Source of the DNA: Maea johnstoni
Taxonomy: Eukaryota; Annelida; Polychaeta; Spionida; Magelonidae
Length of the DNA: 64,000 nt
Direction: 5' to 3'
Assembly (NCBI GenBank): GCA_963942565.1
Contig: OZ012686.1
Span: forward strand, 6,320,117 to 6,384,116
The notes beneath the pieces are model-generated. The model worked only from the letters and a program-made list of their open reading frames with translations, was not told the DNA's origin and did no database searches. A program made the translations under genes and the position numbers. Positions 1 through 11,805 of this stretch are shown piece by piece. Every line of letters starts with the position of its first letter. Position 1 is the first letter of the stretch.

Positions 1-173
1 CTTTGACACGTGTTTCAATATTTCATCTTCAAAGTAAAACATGTGCCTGGGAGTATGTGTGAGGTTTCACCAGGCAAGCCTTCTATCTCTGAACCTCTGA
101 GATCAGATTATACAGCATATCAGGTACCTTACCCAGGTAATGATTTATACAGGACCACTTAACCCAATAATAC
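1..173. other. Low-copy sequence, no gene seen
   Basis: No open frame, RNA fold or repeat that I recognise. It ends at the TTAA that begins the first family A element. Confidence 0.5.
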
Positions 174-389
174 TTAACCCTTATGCTGCTCTGGTGGCTA
201 ATTTGGCCAATACAAAATGATGCAAAAAACATGAAAGTGACTGACACCCTGGCAAATGGGTACTCATCTGAGAGTTCTCAGTGAGAGCTGTCTAATGAAT
301 ACCAACATGACAGGGTTTGGATGGTTTCAAAATTCTTTGCATCTTTGTCCTTTGGGTGAAAGCTGCATCATTAGCATTGGAAGGGTTAA
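174..389 (-). mobile_element. Family A TTAA MITE, complete, minus orientation
   Basis: Flanked by TTAA at 174-177 and 386-389. The left end reads CCCTTATGCTG and the right end reads CATTGGAAGGG, so the terminal inverted repeats are short and imperfect. TTAA duplication with CCCTT ends is the signature of piggyBac-type elements. No transposase frame is present. It shares its right TTAA with an oppositely oriented copy. Confidence 0.8.
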
Positions 390-595
390 CCCTTCCAATT
401 CTAAGGTTACTTTTGTCCAAAGCACATGGATGCAAGATTTCTGAAAACCATCTAAACGCTGTCAGGTTGGTATCTATTGGATTGCTCTCACTGAGTACTC
501 TCAGATGAGTACCCATGTACCAGGGTTTCAGACATTTTTTAGATTTTTTGCATGACTTTTTGTATTGGCCAAATTACCCATCTGCAGCGTAAGGG
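386..595 (+). mobile_element. Family A TTAA MITE, plus orientation
   Basis: Begins at the shared TTAA with CCCTTCCAATT and ends CAGCGTAAGGG followed by TTGA, a decayed TTAA. With the preceding copy it makes an inverted repeat of about 420 bp whose axis is the single TTAA at 386-389. Confidence 0.8.
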
Positions 596-803
596 TTGAG
601 TTCCTTTAGAAATTGTTACTAATGATATGGTCGTCTGGACCTATGATACTTTTGAAAATAACTAATAGGAATTATTGATTTGATAGATATTTCTAAATAA
701 CATTTTTCCATAAAATATTTTTTCAAATGTGCTTTTGTCTGTATGATTTCATTAAAATTGTCAGGCTGTTTTTGGCCGCTGTGAGCTAGCATTAGTGGGT
801 TAA
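596..803 (+). mobile_element. Family B TTAA MITE, left end decayed
   Basis: Carries the family B core (GTCGTCTGGACCTATGATAC, then AAATTGTCAGGCTG and TTTGGCCGCTGTGAGC) and ends ATTAGTGGG plus TTAA at 800-803. The left terminus is fused to the preceding A copy without its own clean end. Confidence 0.7.
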
Positions 804-1334
804 ATAATGGAGAATGAGGGATCAAGTGACTGCCCCTTTCACATGTAAGGTAAAACCTAATGCTGAACAAAGGTTAATTTTGTTATCAGAAAAATGATAT
901 ATGGTGTATTATAATGCTTATAATACTCAACCCAAAGTGACAAAAACAAGTAACCACAGGGTAAATTGACTGCTATTCAATAACATTTTCTTATCAAAAT
1001 AGCATTTTCCCTTCTTTTGACTGAATATGACTGCCATCTCTCATAAAAAAGATATCTGAACCACCCAAAATGGGTTTTTTATATGTTGGTAATAGGGGGT
1101 GTAATATCATACATGCATTATCAGATGTTTACTAAACACAATTAACCATCTAAATATCCCACTTTCCACCCTAATATTTTGGCCGAAAATGAACGCAGTT
1201 GCCTTCTTACCGTCCTTGAAAGCCTTGCAAAACCTGATGTTGTTTGTCTGAACCTTTCCAATGTCACATACAAATTTATGTATGTAGCACTAACACTAAC
1301 CAAGGCAAACATTGCAAGCATATATGCATGAGAG
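804..1334. other. Low-copy AT-rich sequence, no gene seen
   Basis: An 80-codon minus frame runs across part of it and into the next MITE. It has no recognisable motif and I treat it as chance. Confidence 0.5.
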
Positions 1335-1547
1335 TTAACCCTTTTCTTGCTGGTAGCTAATTTGGCCAATACAAAATGATGCAAAAAACCTGAAAAATGA
1401 CTGACACCCTGGCAAATGGGTACTCAAATGAGAGAACTCAACGAGAGCTTTCAAATGAATACCAACATGACAGGGTTTAGATGGTTTTCGAAGATTTTAG
1501 CATCCTTGGGCTTTGGATAAAAGTAGCCTCAGCATTGGAAGGGTTAA
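1335..1547 (-). mobile_element. Family A TTAA MITE, complete
   Basis: TTAA at 1335-1338 and 1544-1547. Ends are CCCTTTTCTTGCTGG and CAGCATTGGAAGGG. Confidence 0.8.
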
Positions 1548-1984
1548 GAAGGTTATTCTTGGAAGATTGCTATTGTTCTTCCTATGTTGAAATGGAAGGT
1601 GTCCACTACAGTAGTATATGCTGATTCTGAACACTATCCTATGAAATTACACTTTTCTCACTAATTTCGGATGAAAACAAACACATAAAATATCTTTTTC
1701 CCTTGTTTTTGGCTGAAAATAAGCATCTTTATAACCTTTCTTGAAATCCTCAATAAATCTCTGCTGGTTATCTATTATGTGTTAGTAATAATGGGTGTTC
1801 TCTAACCTATTAACATTCTGCATGTATATTTGAGATGCAATCTAAAGTAGATATACATATAAAGATGTTTTGCAGCCTCGTTAGGCATAAAAGAGGAGCC
1901 CCTTTTTGTAGCCTTCAATGAAATCTCGTACAAAACCCTAAATAAAATTGTTGTTTTCTTTATGTCTGTAAATGTAAGTGAACC
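1548..1984. other. Low-copy sequence, no gene seen
   Basis: AT-rich with scattered short frames only. I recognise no element here. Confidence 0.5.
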
Positions 1985-2208
1985 CATTCATGCTTGTAAC
2001 AGCCAAAAAGGTGTGGACTATTTGGGAAATATCTTCGTGACTAGAACATTTTTCACAAAATATTTGGAGGAGTAATATTCATCAGAACCCAACCCACAAT
2101 CCTCCTTCAAATATTTTGTAAACATAAGATTAATTCCAAAGTTATATTCTAAAGTATCAAAAGTCCAAACGACACTTGTCAAAGAGATCTCCAGGTATGA
2201 ATGCGTTG
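1985..2208 (-). mobile_element. Family B copy in a B-A-B mosaic
   Basis: Reads as the reverse complement of family B: GCTTGTAACAGCCAAAAAGG at the left and CTCCAGGTATGAATGCG at the right. The central hairpin arms are partly degenerate. Confidence 0.7.
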
Positions 2209-2415
2209 ACCCTTCCAATGCTCTCGGAGGCTACTTTTTTCCAAAGCACAATTTAGGTCACAACTATTTTTGAAAATAGTTCAAACCCTGTCATGTTGGT
2301 ATTCATTGGAAAGCTGATCTAGAGAAGTACTCTCAGATGAGTACTCATATGCCAAGGTTTCAGTCATTTTTCATGTTTTGTATTGGCCAAATTAGCCACC
2401 AACAGCATAAGGGTT
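2209..2415 (+). mobile_element. Family A copy in a B-A-B mosaic
   Basis: Begins TTGACCCTTCCAATGCTC and ends CAACAGCATAAGGGTTGA. Both target TTAAs are changed to TTGA, so it is an old copy. Confidence 0.75.
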
Positions 2416-2627
2416 GAGTTCCTTTTGAAATTGTTACTCATGAAATGGTCGTCTGGACCTATGATATTTTTGATAATAACTTAGGAATTAAGAAAAAAAA
2501 TTGATAAATATTTGAAGGGGTATTGTTGGTAATATTCTAAATAACATTTTTCCTTCAAATATTTTTCCAAACATGCTTTTGCCTGCAAGATTTCATTTGG
2601 ATCGTCAGCAGTATAAGGGTTAGATAT
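2416..2627 (+). mobile_element. Family B copy in a B-A-B mosaic
   Basis: Begins GAGTTCCTTTTGAAATTG, carries GGTCGTCTGGACCTATGATA, and ends TCGTCAGCAGTATAAGGG. The final bases resemble the family A terminus, which points to a junction between the two families or gene conversion. Confidence 0.6.
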
Positions 2628-2860
2628 TCTGTCCACACTTGCCGGAGATGGCCGGGCCTAGGAAAGGTCAGTCCAAGTGGAGCATACATACTACAGGTGA
2701 CGGGCAGCTCCAACATGACATGTGCATTAGCAGGGATGAATGCATCCCTAACCAGAGGATGAAGATGATAGTATCCTGGAAACGTGATGTGTCCGTTTCT
2801 TAGCATCTCGCAGAGAAGTAGTACTCAGCATTGAGTGGAATCATCTCAGATAAGTATAAT
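2628..2860. other. Low-copy sequence, no gene seen
   Basis: Slightly GC-richer (clustered CCTAGG- and CAGCTCC-like words). An 83-codon minus frame has no recognisable family. Confidence 0.4.
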
Positions 2861-3091
2861 GAACCCATTCATGCCTGGAGATTTCCTTGAGAAAGTGTTG
2901 TCTGGATCTACCATACTTTTGAAAATAACTTCCAAATAACGCATCGATTCAAAAAATAGTTGATGGAGAGTTGTTGTTTGGGTTATGATCGACATATCTC
3001 GTTCAAATATTTTCTTTAAAATGCTTTTATAAAAAAGATATCATAAAAATCGTCAGGATATTTTTTGGTGTTGGGGCTATGAATGGGTTAA
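2861..3091 (+). mobile_element. Family B TTAA MITE
   Basis: Begins AACCCATTCATGCCTGGAG (the left TTAA has become TGAA) and ends CTATGAATGGG with TTAA at 3088-3091. Confidence 0.75.
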
Positions 3092-4151
3092 CCATGGCTA
3101 GTAGGTGAGTGTGTGCATTGAGGGGGGTCAGTAGTCCAGATCCCAGGGGTACGTACCCCACTCCACTTCCTTCTAGCCATCCCCATCCCACAATCACAGG
3201 CTGTCAAGCACTGATAACCATCCTGTTAGCAGATACAATTGCTCAAATACACACTCTCGCGTCTGCCCACTCAGTGGGGAGCTCATTTTTTTGTGAAAGG
3301 AAGCAGAAGCGGGCTTCTGGCACATAATTGGAAAATGTCAATTTCATGTCAATTTCGCGTCAATTTCGTGACTATCACAACTCAGCGTCAAAGGCAGGAA
3401 TGTGCCGAAGAGCAATGGCCAGGTCAAATGCTATGCTTGGCACCTCCCAGCAACGCCAAATGTCACTGACTCTACGTGTCAAGAAAAATATGACTCACAG
3501 CGATATTGTGTGTGCCCGGCAAAAAATAACAACTTCTCAGCTAGTCACCGGCAAATCAAATAATATCAAATCAAAAACTGCTTTCAAAAATGCATCCACA
3601 CACATAATCAGATCTTGTCTGAAACTTATAGGAATTGATTGTACGACATCAGTCTTGTATATCCAATTTATCAATATTGAATTTGCCATTTGATACTAGA
3701 CGGGTTGAGATATTGAGTCGGATTGGCCGGTGTGAGTCGCATAGCGGGAAAGGTGTATTATTCCACACTCAATTTCAGTGGAAGAATGGCTAAATTTATG
3801 GAATAGACATCAGGATAACTTGGTGGGAGTGCCGTGCATTGGACAAAGGCCCTACGGGAAGCGATGAGGGAAATTACATTGCCTTCAGATGTATAGCTCC
3901 CATGCAGATCTTTTAGGAAGGAGTCGAAACCTGTTGACTATAAGCAACTCGGTCAGTGCATGATAAGTATATTCCTTCTCCTATCAGAATCTCACAGCAC
4001 CTTTTCAAATTTACATGCCCTGAATCTACAAGGGGGAGAGGGAGTACCCAGCAGAAACCACCGCCTAGCCCAAAGTCACTGGCAACTTTCTCACATGCAC
4101 TGTGGCCATGATTCCTACCCGGGCAGTGGTGAGAGACAGCTAGCAGTCAGT
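3092..4151. other. Low-copy sequence of 1.06 kb, no supported gene
   Basis: Balanced base composition and none of the window's repeat families. Plus frames at 3109-3327, 3239-3469 and 3328-3693 overlap and lack any protein motif or splice context that I trust. Confidence 0.5.
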
Positions 4152-4372
4152 TTAACCCATGAATAATCACAGTGGCCAAATGCAGCCTGACAATTTTGAT
4201 GAAATCTTGCAGGCAAAAGTGAAGTTTAGAAAATATTTGAAGGAGAAATGTTGTTCAAAACTTTGTCAACAACTCTCCTTCAAATATTTTGTAAAATCAT
4301 TCTTAATTCCAAAGTTATTATCAAAATTATCAAAGATCCAGACGACAATTTTAAGAGGATATCTTAATTGAT
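4152..4372 (-). mobile_element. Family B TTAA MITE
   Basis: Begins TTAACCCATGAATAATCAC, contains GAAAATATTTGAAGGAGAAA and CAACTCTCCTTCAAATATTT as facing hairpin arms, and ends in a decayed terminus near ATATCTTAATTG. Confidence 0.75.
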
Positions 4373-4461
4373 ATCTGGTACTTATCTCATCGCCAGGTAT
4401 AGAAAAATGGATCCCCTGGTAAACCAACCCTAGCTATCTTCATGTATAGGAAATTGCATTA

Positions 4462-4914
4462 CCGTATTTTTCCGATTAATCGCACGGTGCGGGTAGTGGT
4501 TTGAAAAATTTTCTGTAGAAGGGGTGCCGGCAATCTTCCGTTTTACCGCACAGCTCAATGAGTGCCGATCGTAGTGTATTGGCCATTATCTCACCTTCGC
4601 GCTCTCGCTGTTCAGCTTGCTTAGATGCTTGGCGCTACAAACCCGCATGTAACAAGATGGTTGATTGGTCAATAGTACAATCATGCAGTGAATATGAACA
4701 GAGAGAACGCGAAGAAACTGCTGAAATGGCAGAATTCAATGCTGGTTTGCAGACATGGCAAGAGGAAAGGTATGTGATTTCGCTTTTCTTTTTTCTTTAG
4801 GGGGGAAGTTCTACAAGTTTTTCATGACAGTTGCGCTGGCCGTTCCCCCTCTAACCCGTGAAAAATAGGCATGTGCCCTTATTTGGTCATGTGCGCTTAA
4901 TCGGGCAAATACGG
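4462..4914 (+). mobile_element. Family C TA-target MITE, copy 1
   Basis: TA flanks it at 4460-4461 and 4915-4916. The left end CCGTATTTTTCCGATTAATC faces the right end GATTAAGCGCAC...CCGTAT read on the other strand. A second copy, about 80% similar by eye, lies at 34188-34629. A TA duplication and CCGTATTT ends fit Tc1/mariner-type (pogo-like) non-autonomous elements. The plus frame at 4558-4800 lies inside it and is not a transposase. Confidence 0.75.
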
Positions 4915-5048
4915 TACCTGTAACAGGTGCTCTATATAGCCTATTATGTGAAATGAAAATGAGCCCAGTGCATCAACACATGCACTTCTTGGTTGAACTC
5001 TAGACCTCTAGCTAATAGATGAAGTCCTTCTAATCCCTCTAAATGATC
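4915..5048. other. Low-copy spacer
   Basis: No feature seen between the family C copy and the duplicated segment that follows. Confidence 0.4.
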
Positions 5049-5153
5049 CCTTGGCAGATTATATTCACATCAAGATGATGTGCACCTCATAATGGAAAGT
5101 GACTGAACTAGAATCTGGCCTATTACATTAATGCAATAACATACACAGTTAAC
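5049..5153 (+). repeat. Direct duplication, left copy
   Basis: About 105 bp beginning ATCCCTTGGCAGATTATATT recurs at 5566-5668 with few changes. Two family A copies lie between the duplicates. Confidence 0.8.
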
Positions 5154-5341
5154 CCTTCCAATGCCAAGGCTACTTTCGTCCAAAACATAAGAATGCAAAG
5201 ATTTTTGAAAAACATCTAAACCATGTCATGTTGGTATCCATCGGATAGCTCTCACTGAGTACTCTCAGCTGAGTACCCACTTGCCAGGTTTTCAGTCATT
5301 TTTAAATGTTTTTTGCATCATTTTGTAATGGCAAAATAAGG
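5151..5341 (+). mobile_element. Family A copy, right end lost
   Basis: Begins TTAACCCTTCCAATGCC. It ends at GTAATGGCAAAATAAGGATAA, lacking the last 20 or so bases of the family, and runs straight into another A copy in the same orientation. Confidence 0.75.
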
Positions 5342-5565
5342 ATAACCCTTCCAGTACTGAGGCTATATGCCTTTGTCCAAAGCACAAAGATGGAAAGATT
5401 TTTGAAAACCATCTAAACTCTGTCATGTTAGTATTCATTAGATAGCTGTCACTAATAGTACTCTCAGATGAGATCCCATATGCCAGGGTTTCAGTATTTT
5501 TTCAGCTTTTTTGCATTATTTTGTATTGGCAACATTAGACACCATGCAGCAGCATTAGGTAAAGA
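5342..5565 (+). mobile_element. Family A copy in head-to-tail array
   Basis: Begins CCCTTCCAGTACTGAGGC and ends near ATGCAGCAGCATTAGG. It is directly followed by the right copy of the flanking duplication. Confidence 0.75.
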
Positions 5566-5668
5566 ATCCCTTGGCAGATTATATTCACATCAAGATGATG
5601 TGCACCTCATAATGGAAAGTGACTCCTTGAATCCCCCTATTTCATTTATGCAATAACCTACACAGTTA
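5566..5668 (+). repeat. Direct duplication, right copy
   Basis: Partner of 5049-5153. It contains the same CACATCAAGATGATGTGCAC block and ends CACAGTTAATG, where the left copy has CACAGTTAACC. Confidence 0.8.
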
Positions 5669-6029
5669 ATGCCTCTAGTGGCTAGCCAAAAAAGGGCTTG
5701 ACTGTTTTGGTGCTAATTGTGAATAACATCTTCCAAAAATAAATATGTGATGGAGGAATATTAATCAGAAGTACGTTAGTTAACCAAAATCATGTTGGGA
5801 ATTCAAAATTCTGGTTTTGTTATTTTCAAAATATAATAGATATATTTTGAACTTTCTTACGTGAACATTTGGTTTTAAAATGATCCTTGAATCATTCTCA
5901 TTTAACAAACTCTTAAAAGGAAAGCTTAATTGGTTTTGTTTCAATAATTCTCTTTGAAATCTTTTCTGAAAAAGCTCTGATCACAAAGATATTACCAAAA
6001 TAGTCAGGACTTAGTGTGTGTCATCTAAT
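5669..6029. other. Low-copy AT-rich sequence with faint family B resemblance
   Basis: Phrases such as GGCTAGCCAAAAAAGGGC and TCTTTGAAATC suggest a very decayed family B relic, but I cannot fix ends. No gene seen. Confidence 0.35.
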
Positions 6030-6265
6030 AGGCATGAATGTGTTGTTCCATCCATGCTTTAGAGTTCCTCTAGAAATTGTCGTCTGCATCTATGGTACTT
6101 TTGTTCATAACTTTGGAATTAAGGTGTATTATTCAAAATATTTCAAAGAAAGTTGTTGGTAGCGTTATGATTAGCATTTCTCCAACAAATATTTTTCTAA
6201 TTATGCTTTTGCTGGCAAGATTTCATCAAAACTGTTAGGCTGCTTTTGGCCGCTGCGAACATTAA
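6030..6265 (+). mobile_element. Family B TTAA MITE, first of a tandem pair
   Basis: Left end is degenerate (CATGAATGTGTTGTTCC). The right half is typical, with GGCTGCTTTTGGCCGCTGCG and the TTAA at 6262-6265 shared with the next copy. Confidence 0.7.
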
Positions 6266-6485
6266 CCCATTAATGCTTAAGATTTCCTCAAGAAATTTCC
6301 ATCTAGATCTATAATACTTTTGAGGATAACTTTGGAATTAATGAGGATTATGCAAAATAGAGAGTTGTTGGTTGTGTTATGATCAACATTTCTCCATCGA
6401 ATATCTTACTAATCATGCTTTTGCCTGTAAGAATTCATTAAAACTGTTCGGCTGCTTGTGGCCGCTGTGAACATTAATGGGTTAA
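6262..6485 (+). mobile_element. Family B TTAA MITE, second of a tandem pair
   Basis: TTAA at 6262-6265 and 6482-6485. Ends are CCCATTAATGCTTAAG and GAACATTAATGGG. It lies head to tail with the previous copy across a single TTAA. Confidence 0.8.
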
Positions 6486-7629
6486 TTATAAGAGACCAGG
6501 TGCACATAAACAGTTAATGACGTCTTGCCACACCCTTCTGTTTTACCATAATCCTTAGAGTTGATGAATCATCAGCTAAATCCCCCTTAGCCTTGGTGAT
6601 CAGGTGTATTGGCAATTTGGTAAACAGCTAAAGGAACAACTGAATGGAGACAAAAATATGCAATTAGTTAGGTGTTAGCAATCGGTGTTAGAAACAACAG
6701 CAATATTGCCAAACACTATTGGAAATATCTAACATTTATTCATTTATTATCATTATCATTATTTTTTTTTATTATTATTATTTTTTTTTTGTGGGGGGGG
6801 GGGAAGGAGCCTTTACCCTTATCCTGCTTATCACAACAAGTGTTGCGATGCGACAAAACTCCTGTAGTGCTGATCTTGACAATTTACAATAAATATGGGT
6901 TTCCATTGTGAAATCTTTGAGGAAAATTAAGAAAAATGGTCTGATATTGTATGGTCTATCAATCCGGGGAGCATTAATATGGTGTAAAGCTATTCAATAT
7001 TTAAATACACAATTGCACATTCACCCACATACATAATGCATTTAGGCTTTAGTGCTTTATTTACATACAAAGAACCAAGGCATGCCCACGTTTTTGTGTT
7101 ATTCAGGACTCTGGGAGAGAAAATAACAGAATTTGATTTTCAAAAGTACCATTGCATCCAGACAATAAATTACAAATTATGTATAAATCATATAATTCAT
7201 AAACTGATTAGTTTAGCTTATTGCTTTAGATGACCCACTTTTCATTGGGATGATCAGAAACTTAAAAATGATTTCTAAAAAAGTGTTTAAAGGAATCTGT
7301 TATTCATTGTGTTTGATTACAATATACCACTTATAAATTATTTCCATAAGGTGCTAATTGGTTGACATGATAAAACCAACACTGCAATATGTTAGGCACT
7401 TTTGGGTTGCTATATTAAAACCTAACTGAAAGGGACTTTATTTATTATACACCTCTTTTGAGCAACCTTTTACATGATTGTTAAAATTGATGTAATTTTC
7501 AGAAGTAATTACCTGGAAGATCAGTATATCCTCTAGCATGAGGGTCAACCTTAATCCATCCCATATTATTTAGGGCTTATAAGACCACCCTAATAACATC
7601 TTCCCAGACATCTGACCTGACCTTCCTGC
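6486..7629. other. Low-copy sequence with a T/G homopolymer patch
   Basis: Mostly AT-rich unique DNA. Positions 6749-6804 hold T-rich and ATT-rich runs followed by a run of ten G. Two plus frames (6672-6911, 7036-7233) have no recognisable domain and are not supported as genes. Confidence 0.5.
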
Positions 7630-7857
7630 TTAACCCAATCATGCCTGGAGATCTACTTGACAAGTGTTGTCTGGACTTGTCATACTTTTGAAGATAACTT
7701 TGTAATGAAGCATTAATTTGAAAACTATCTGAAGGAGATTTGAAGATAAAGTTATCATAAACAACTCTCCTTGAAATAATTTCCATCCATTGCCTTAGGT
7801 AGAGAGATATCACCAGAATAGTTCGACGGTTTTGGCTGCTGCAGGCATAAATGGATT
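7630..7857 (+). mobile_element. Family B TTAA MITE
   Basis: TTAA at 7630-7633, then CCCAATCATGCCTGGAG. Ends GCAGGCATAAATGGATTA with a decayed target. Confidence 0.75.
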
Positions 7858-8109
7858 ATCAACTCTTCAACCTTAATCCCTGGATAATCTTGCAACCTTC
7901 AACAATAATCTTGTTATCCAGACACCTGTTTCAACCAGTTTGATACACGAGACCTGATAGCTTCAAACATACATTCATGACCCCAGCTTAATTTCCATGC
8001 ATAAAATAGCCAAAAGTAATTTGCAAATGTCACCCATTATTGTTCTCTCTTTCAGAAATCGAAGCTGAAGTGAAGTGCTTTTAAGCATATCTGTACTGGC
8101 ATTTTGATT
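7858..8109. other. Low-copy sequence, no gene seen
   Basis: Nothing recognised. Confidence 0.4.
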
Positions 8110-8300
8110 TTTTCAGTGTTACAAACCGCATGGAGACTTCCTTGACAAATGTCCTCTGGACATTTGATACTTTTGAAAAAAACTTTTGAATTAGTCGTAA
8201 ATTCATAAGATATTCGAAGGGGATCTGTGGGTTGGATTCTAGTCAACATTTCTTATTCCAGCATCCATTTATCAAACAGAAATATACTTTTGTTAAGTAA
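8110..8300 (+). mobile_element. Degenerate family B relic
   Basis: Core phrases CATGGAGACTTCCTTGACAA, GGACATTTGATACTTTTG and AGATATTCGAAGGGGATC match family B. The right third is lost. Confidence 0.6.
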
Positions 8301-9553
<1,253 letters not shown>

Positions 9554-9741
9554 ACTCACATAGATAGTCATATATTTAAAAAGAATTCAAAATTCAAAAT
9601 TTGAGAAATTGTCTTTTCTCAATAGGAAATCTGGCATATCAATTCAAGATTCTTTCCCATATTAAGGGAAATATTGATTGGATTTAGCTGCAATACATTC
9701 TTCCTTCCGACACTTTTTACATTTTTACATTTCTTGTTTTT

Positions 9742-10525
9742 TTCCCAAATTATTCTCATAAGTATGAAAGCTGGGCCATCAACTATTTTCTAAACCATTC
9801 CAATTCTGAGGCTACTTTCGTCCAAAGCACAAGGTATTCATTGGACATAGCTCTCGCTGAGTACTCTCAGATGAGTACCCATATCCAGGGTTTCAATAAT
9901 CTTTCAGGGTTTTTTGCATCACTTTATATTGGCAAAACTAGCCATTAGCAGCAAAAGGGTTAAGGGTTTTGTAAAATGGCTTTAAGAGGCAGATCACCAG
10001 AAGTACACTTTAAGTGAGGGCCACTAATATGAAAGCAGGGCCATCAACTATTTTCTTAAGGGCTATGAGGAATGGGTTTAAGGAATTCAGATCTACATCT
10101 CTATAATGCAGAAAAGCTTTAAGAAGCTGATCTACAAAATCACACTTTAAGTGAGGGCCACTAGTTCATTTCTTGTGGTCCTCCCAAATTATTCTCATAA
10201 GTATGAAAGCTAGGCCATCAACTATTTTCTGAAGGGCTATATGTAAATTGGGTTTAAGCAACTCATATCCACAGAAGCACACTTAAAGTAAGGGTCAATA
10301 GTATGAAACTTGGTGGGCCATCAACTACATGTATTTTCTTAAGGGCTATATGTAGAAAAGCTTTAAGAAGCTGATCTAGAGAAGCACACTAAGTGAGGGC
10401 CACTGTTCTCCCAAATTATTCTCATAAGTTGGGCCATCATCTATTTTCTTAAGGACTATATGTAGAAAGGCTTTAAGAAGCTGATCTAGAGAAGCACACT
10501 TTAAGTGAGGACCACTAGTCCAGGT
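9742..10525 (+). repeat. Degenerate tandem array broken by a family A copy
   Basis: The block GGGCCATCAACTATTTTCT recurs with variations at about 9774, 10041, 10212, 10316 and 10433. Each is followed by AAGCTTTAAGAAGCTGATCT- and TTAAGTGAGGGCCACT-like phrases. Spacing varies from about 105 to 265 bp, so the array is old and unevenly eroded. The A copy at 9794-9964 interrupts the first unit. Confidence 0.75.
9794..9964 (+). mobile_element. Family A copy, internally shortened, inside a tandem array
   Basis: Begins AACCATTCCAATTCTGAGGC and ends CATTAGCAGCAAAAGGG plus TTAA. It lacks about 40 bases of the usual middle (the GATGCAAAGATTTTTG part). Inserted within a repeat unit, so it is younger than the array. 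Confidence 0.75.
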
Positions 10526-10731
10526 AAAGCTAATCTCCCCACCTGTCACATCCACTTAGACATGAAGCATTCTCTCCTAATAACCGTCATTACCTCTGAG
10601 ACACTCCCAAAAACAGTCCTCCCCGCAAATGACATGATTAGAGAAAAAACATCTTGAAGGAAGTGATTTATTTTCTATCCTGTCTCCATGTTCTGTCAGT
10701 CCCTCCAGGCCAATTGGCAAATACCAAAATT
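10526..10731. other. Low-copy spacer
   Basis: No feature recognised. Confidence 0.4.
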
Positions 10732-10896
10732 AACTCTTTCATGCCTGGAGATCTCAAGGACAAGTATTGTCTGGATCTATGATACTTTTGTGAATAACTT
10801 TGGAATCAAACTTCAATTCACAAAATATTTGAAGGAGATTCATCGGCTGTGTCTTGATGAAGATTTCCGACTAATATTTTCTAAAATTTGTTTTCT
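10732..10896 (+). mobile_element. Family B copy, right end replaced by a family A start
   Basis: Begins TTAACTCTTTCATGCCTGG and keeps the first hairpin arm ATATTTGAAGGAGATTC. The last 60 or so bases of the family are absent where the A copy begins. Confidence 0.7.
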
Positions 10897-11112
10897 CTAA
10901 CCCTTCCAATGCTGAGGCTACTTTTGTCCAAAGCACAATGACACAAATATTTTTGAAAACCATCTAAACCCTGTCATGCTGGTATTCATTGCATAAGCTC
11001 TCACTGAGTACTCTTAGATGAGTTAACCCATGTGCCAGGGTTTCAGTCATTTCTTAGGTTTTTTGCATATTTTTGTAATGGCCAAATTAGCCAACAGCAG
11101 CATAAGGGTTAA
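10897..11112 (+). mobile_element. Family A TTAA MITE, near complete
   Basis: Begins CTAACCCTTCCAATGCTGAG and ends CAGCATAAGGG with TTAA at 11109-11112. Confidence 0.8.
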
Positions 11113-11537
11113 CCTAAAGACAAAGAAACCAAAGCCCCAATTATGAATGCATTTGGAATGGTAGATTTACATACACATGATATATGTTGAAGAATTCTGT
11201 GAAAAAACACTTTTGCTTTTTTAAACATTTCTATCTTAGATGTTCTCCACTATCATTGATTTTCTTAGAAAAAGCATCCAATCTATCTCCAATGATTGTT
11301 ATTACAAGGCCTGGAGTAAAAAAGGCGGAAGACCGCCCAGAGCAAAAAACTACCTCTTTGTGACTTCTAATGGAAACGTTATCAGATCGGGAGTCAGCGG
11401 AGGTTCTATCTATTGACATGCACCTGTGGGGCCCGTGTAAGTTCGGGACGCGGGCAGTTTCCGGACTCAGAAGTCATCTAAGATCTCACACAACAAGGGC
11501 ACACTGGGTCAGCCAGGAGCAAGCAACTATCAAAGAT
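11113..11537. other. Low-copy sequence, no gene seen
   Basis: The part from 11290 to 11530 is GC-richer. Overlapping frames on both strands have no motif. Confidence 0.4.
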
Positions 11538-11750
11538 TTAACCCATTTAGCAAGAATCGTCTGCTTCTCTCATACTTTTGAAAATAACTTCAGAATAAAG
11601 CAAAAGTTCAGAAATTTTTTGAAGGAATGTTGTTGTCTGACTTCTTGTTAACATTTCTCTTTGATGTATTTTCCAAAAAGTGCTTTTGTAAGTAGAATAT
11701 TTGAAAAATCGTCAGGCCTGTTTTGGATGCTATGAGTGTAAATGGGTTAA
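11538..11750 (+). mobile_element. Family B TTAA MITE
   Basis: TTAA at 11538-11541 and 11747-11750. Ends CCCATTTAGCAAG and GAGTGTAAATGGG. Confidence 0.8.
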
Positions 11751-11805
11751 CCTGTTTCAATCCTTCACTCCTTGTTAATCAAAATGATCTGACAAAATTG
11801 AACAT

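Noticed and set aside
256-516. Recurrent small protein reading MGTHLRVLSES (also near 20006, 22864, 36791 and 41611)
   Set aside because: It recurs because it lies inside family A copies. Most copies are interrupted and both strands show similar frames across the palindromic part, so no selection for protein is evident.
3328-3693. 121-codon plus-strand protein
   Set aside because: No motif, overlapped by another plus frame of similar quality, and no splice or start context that favours it.
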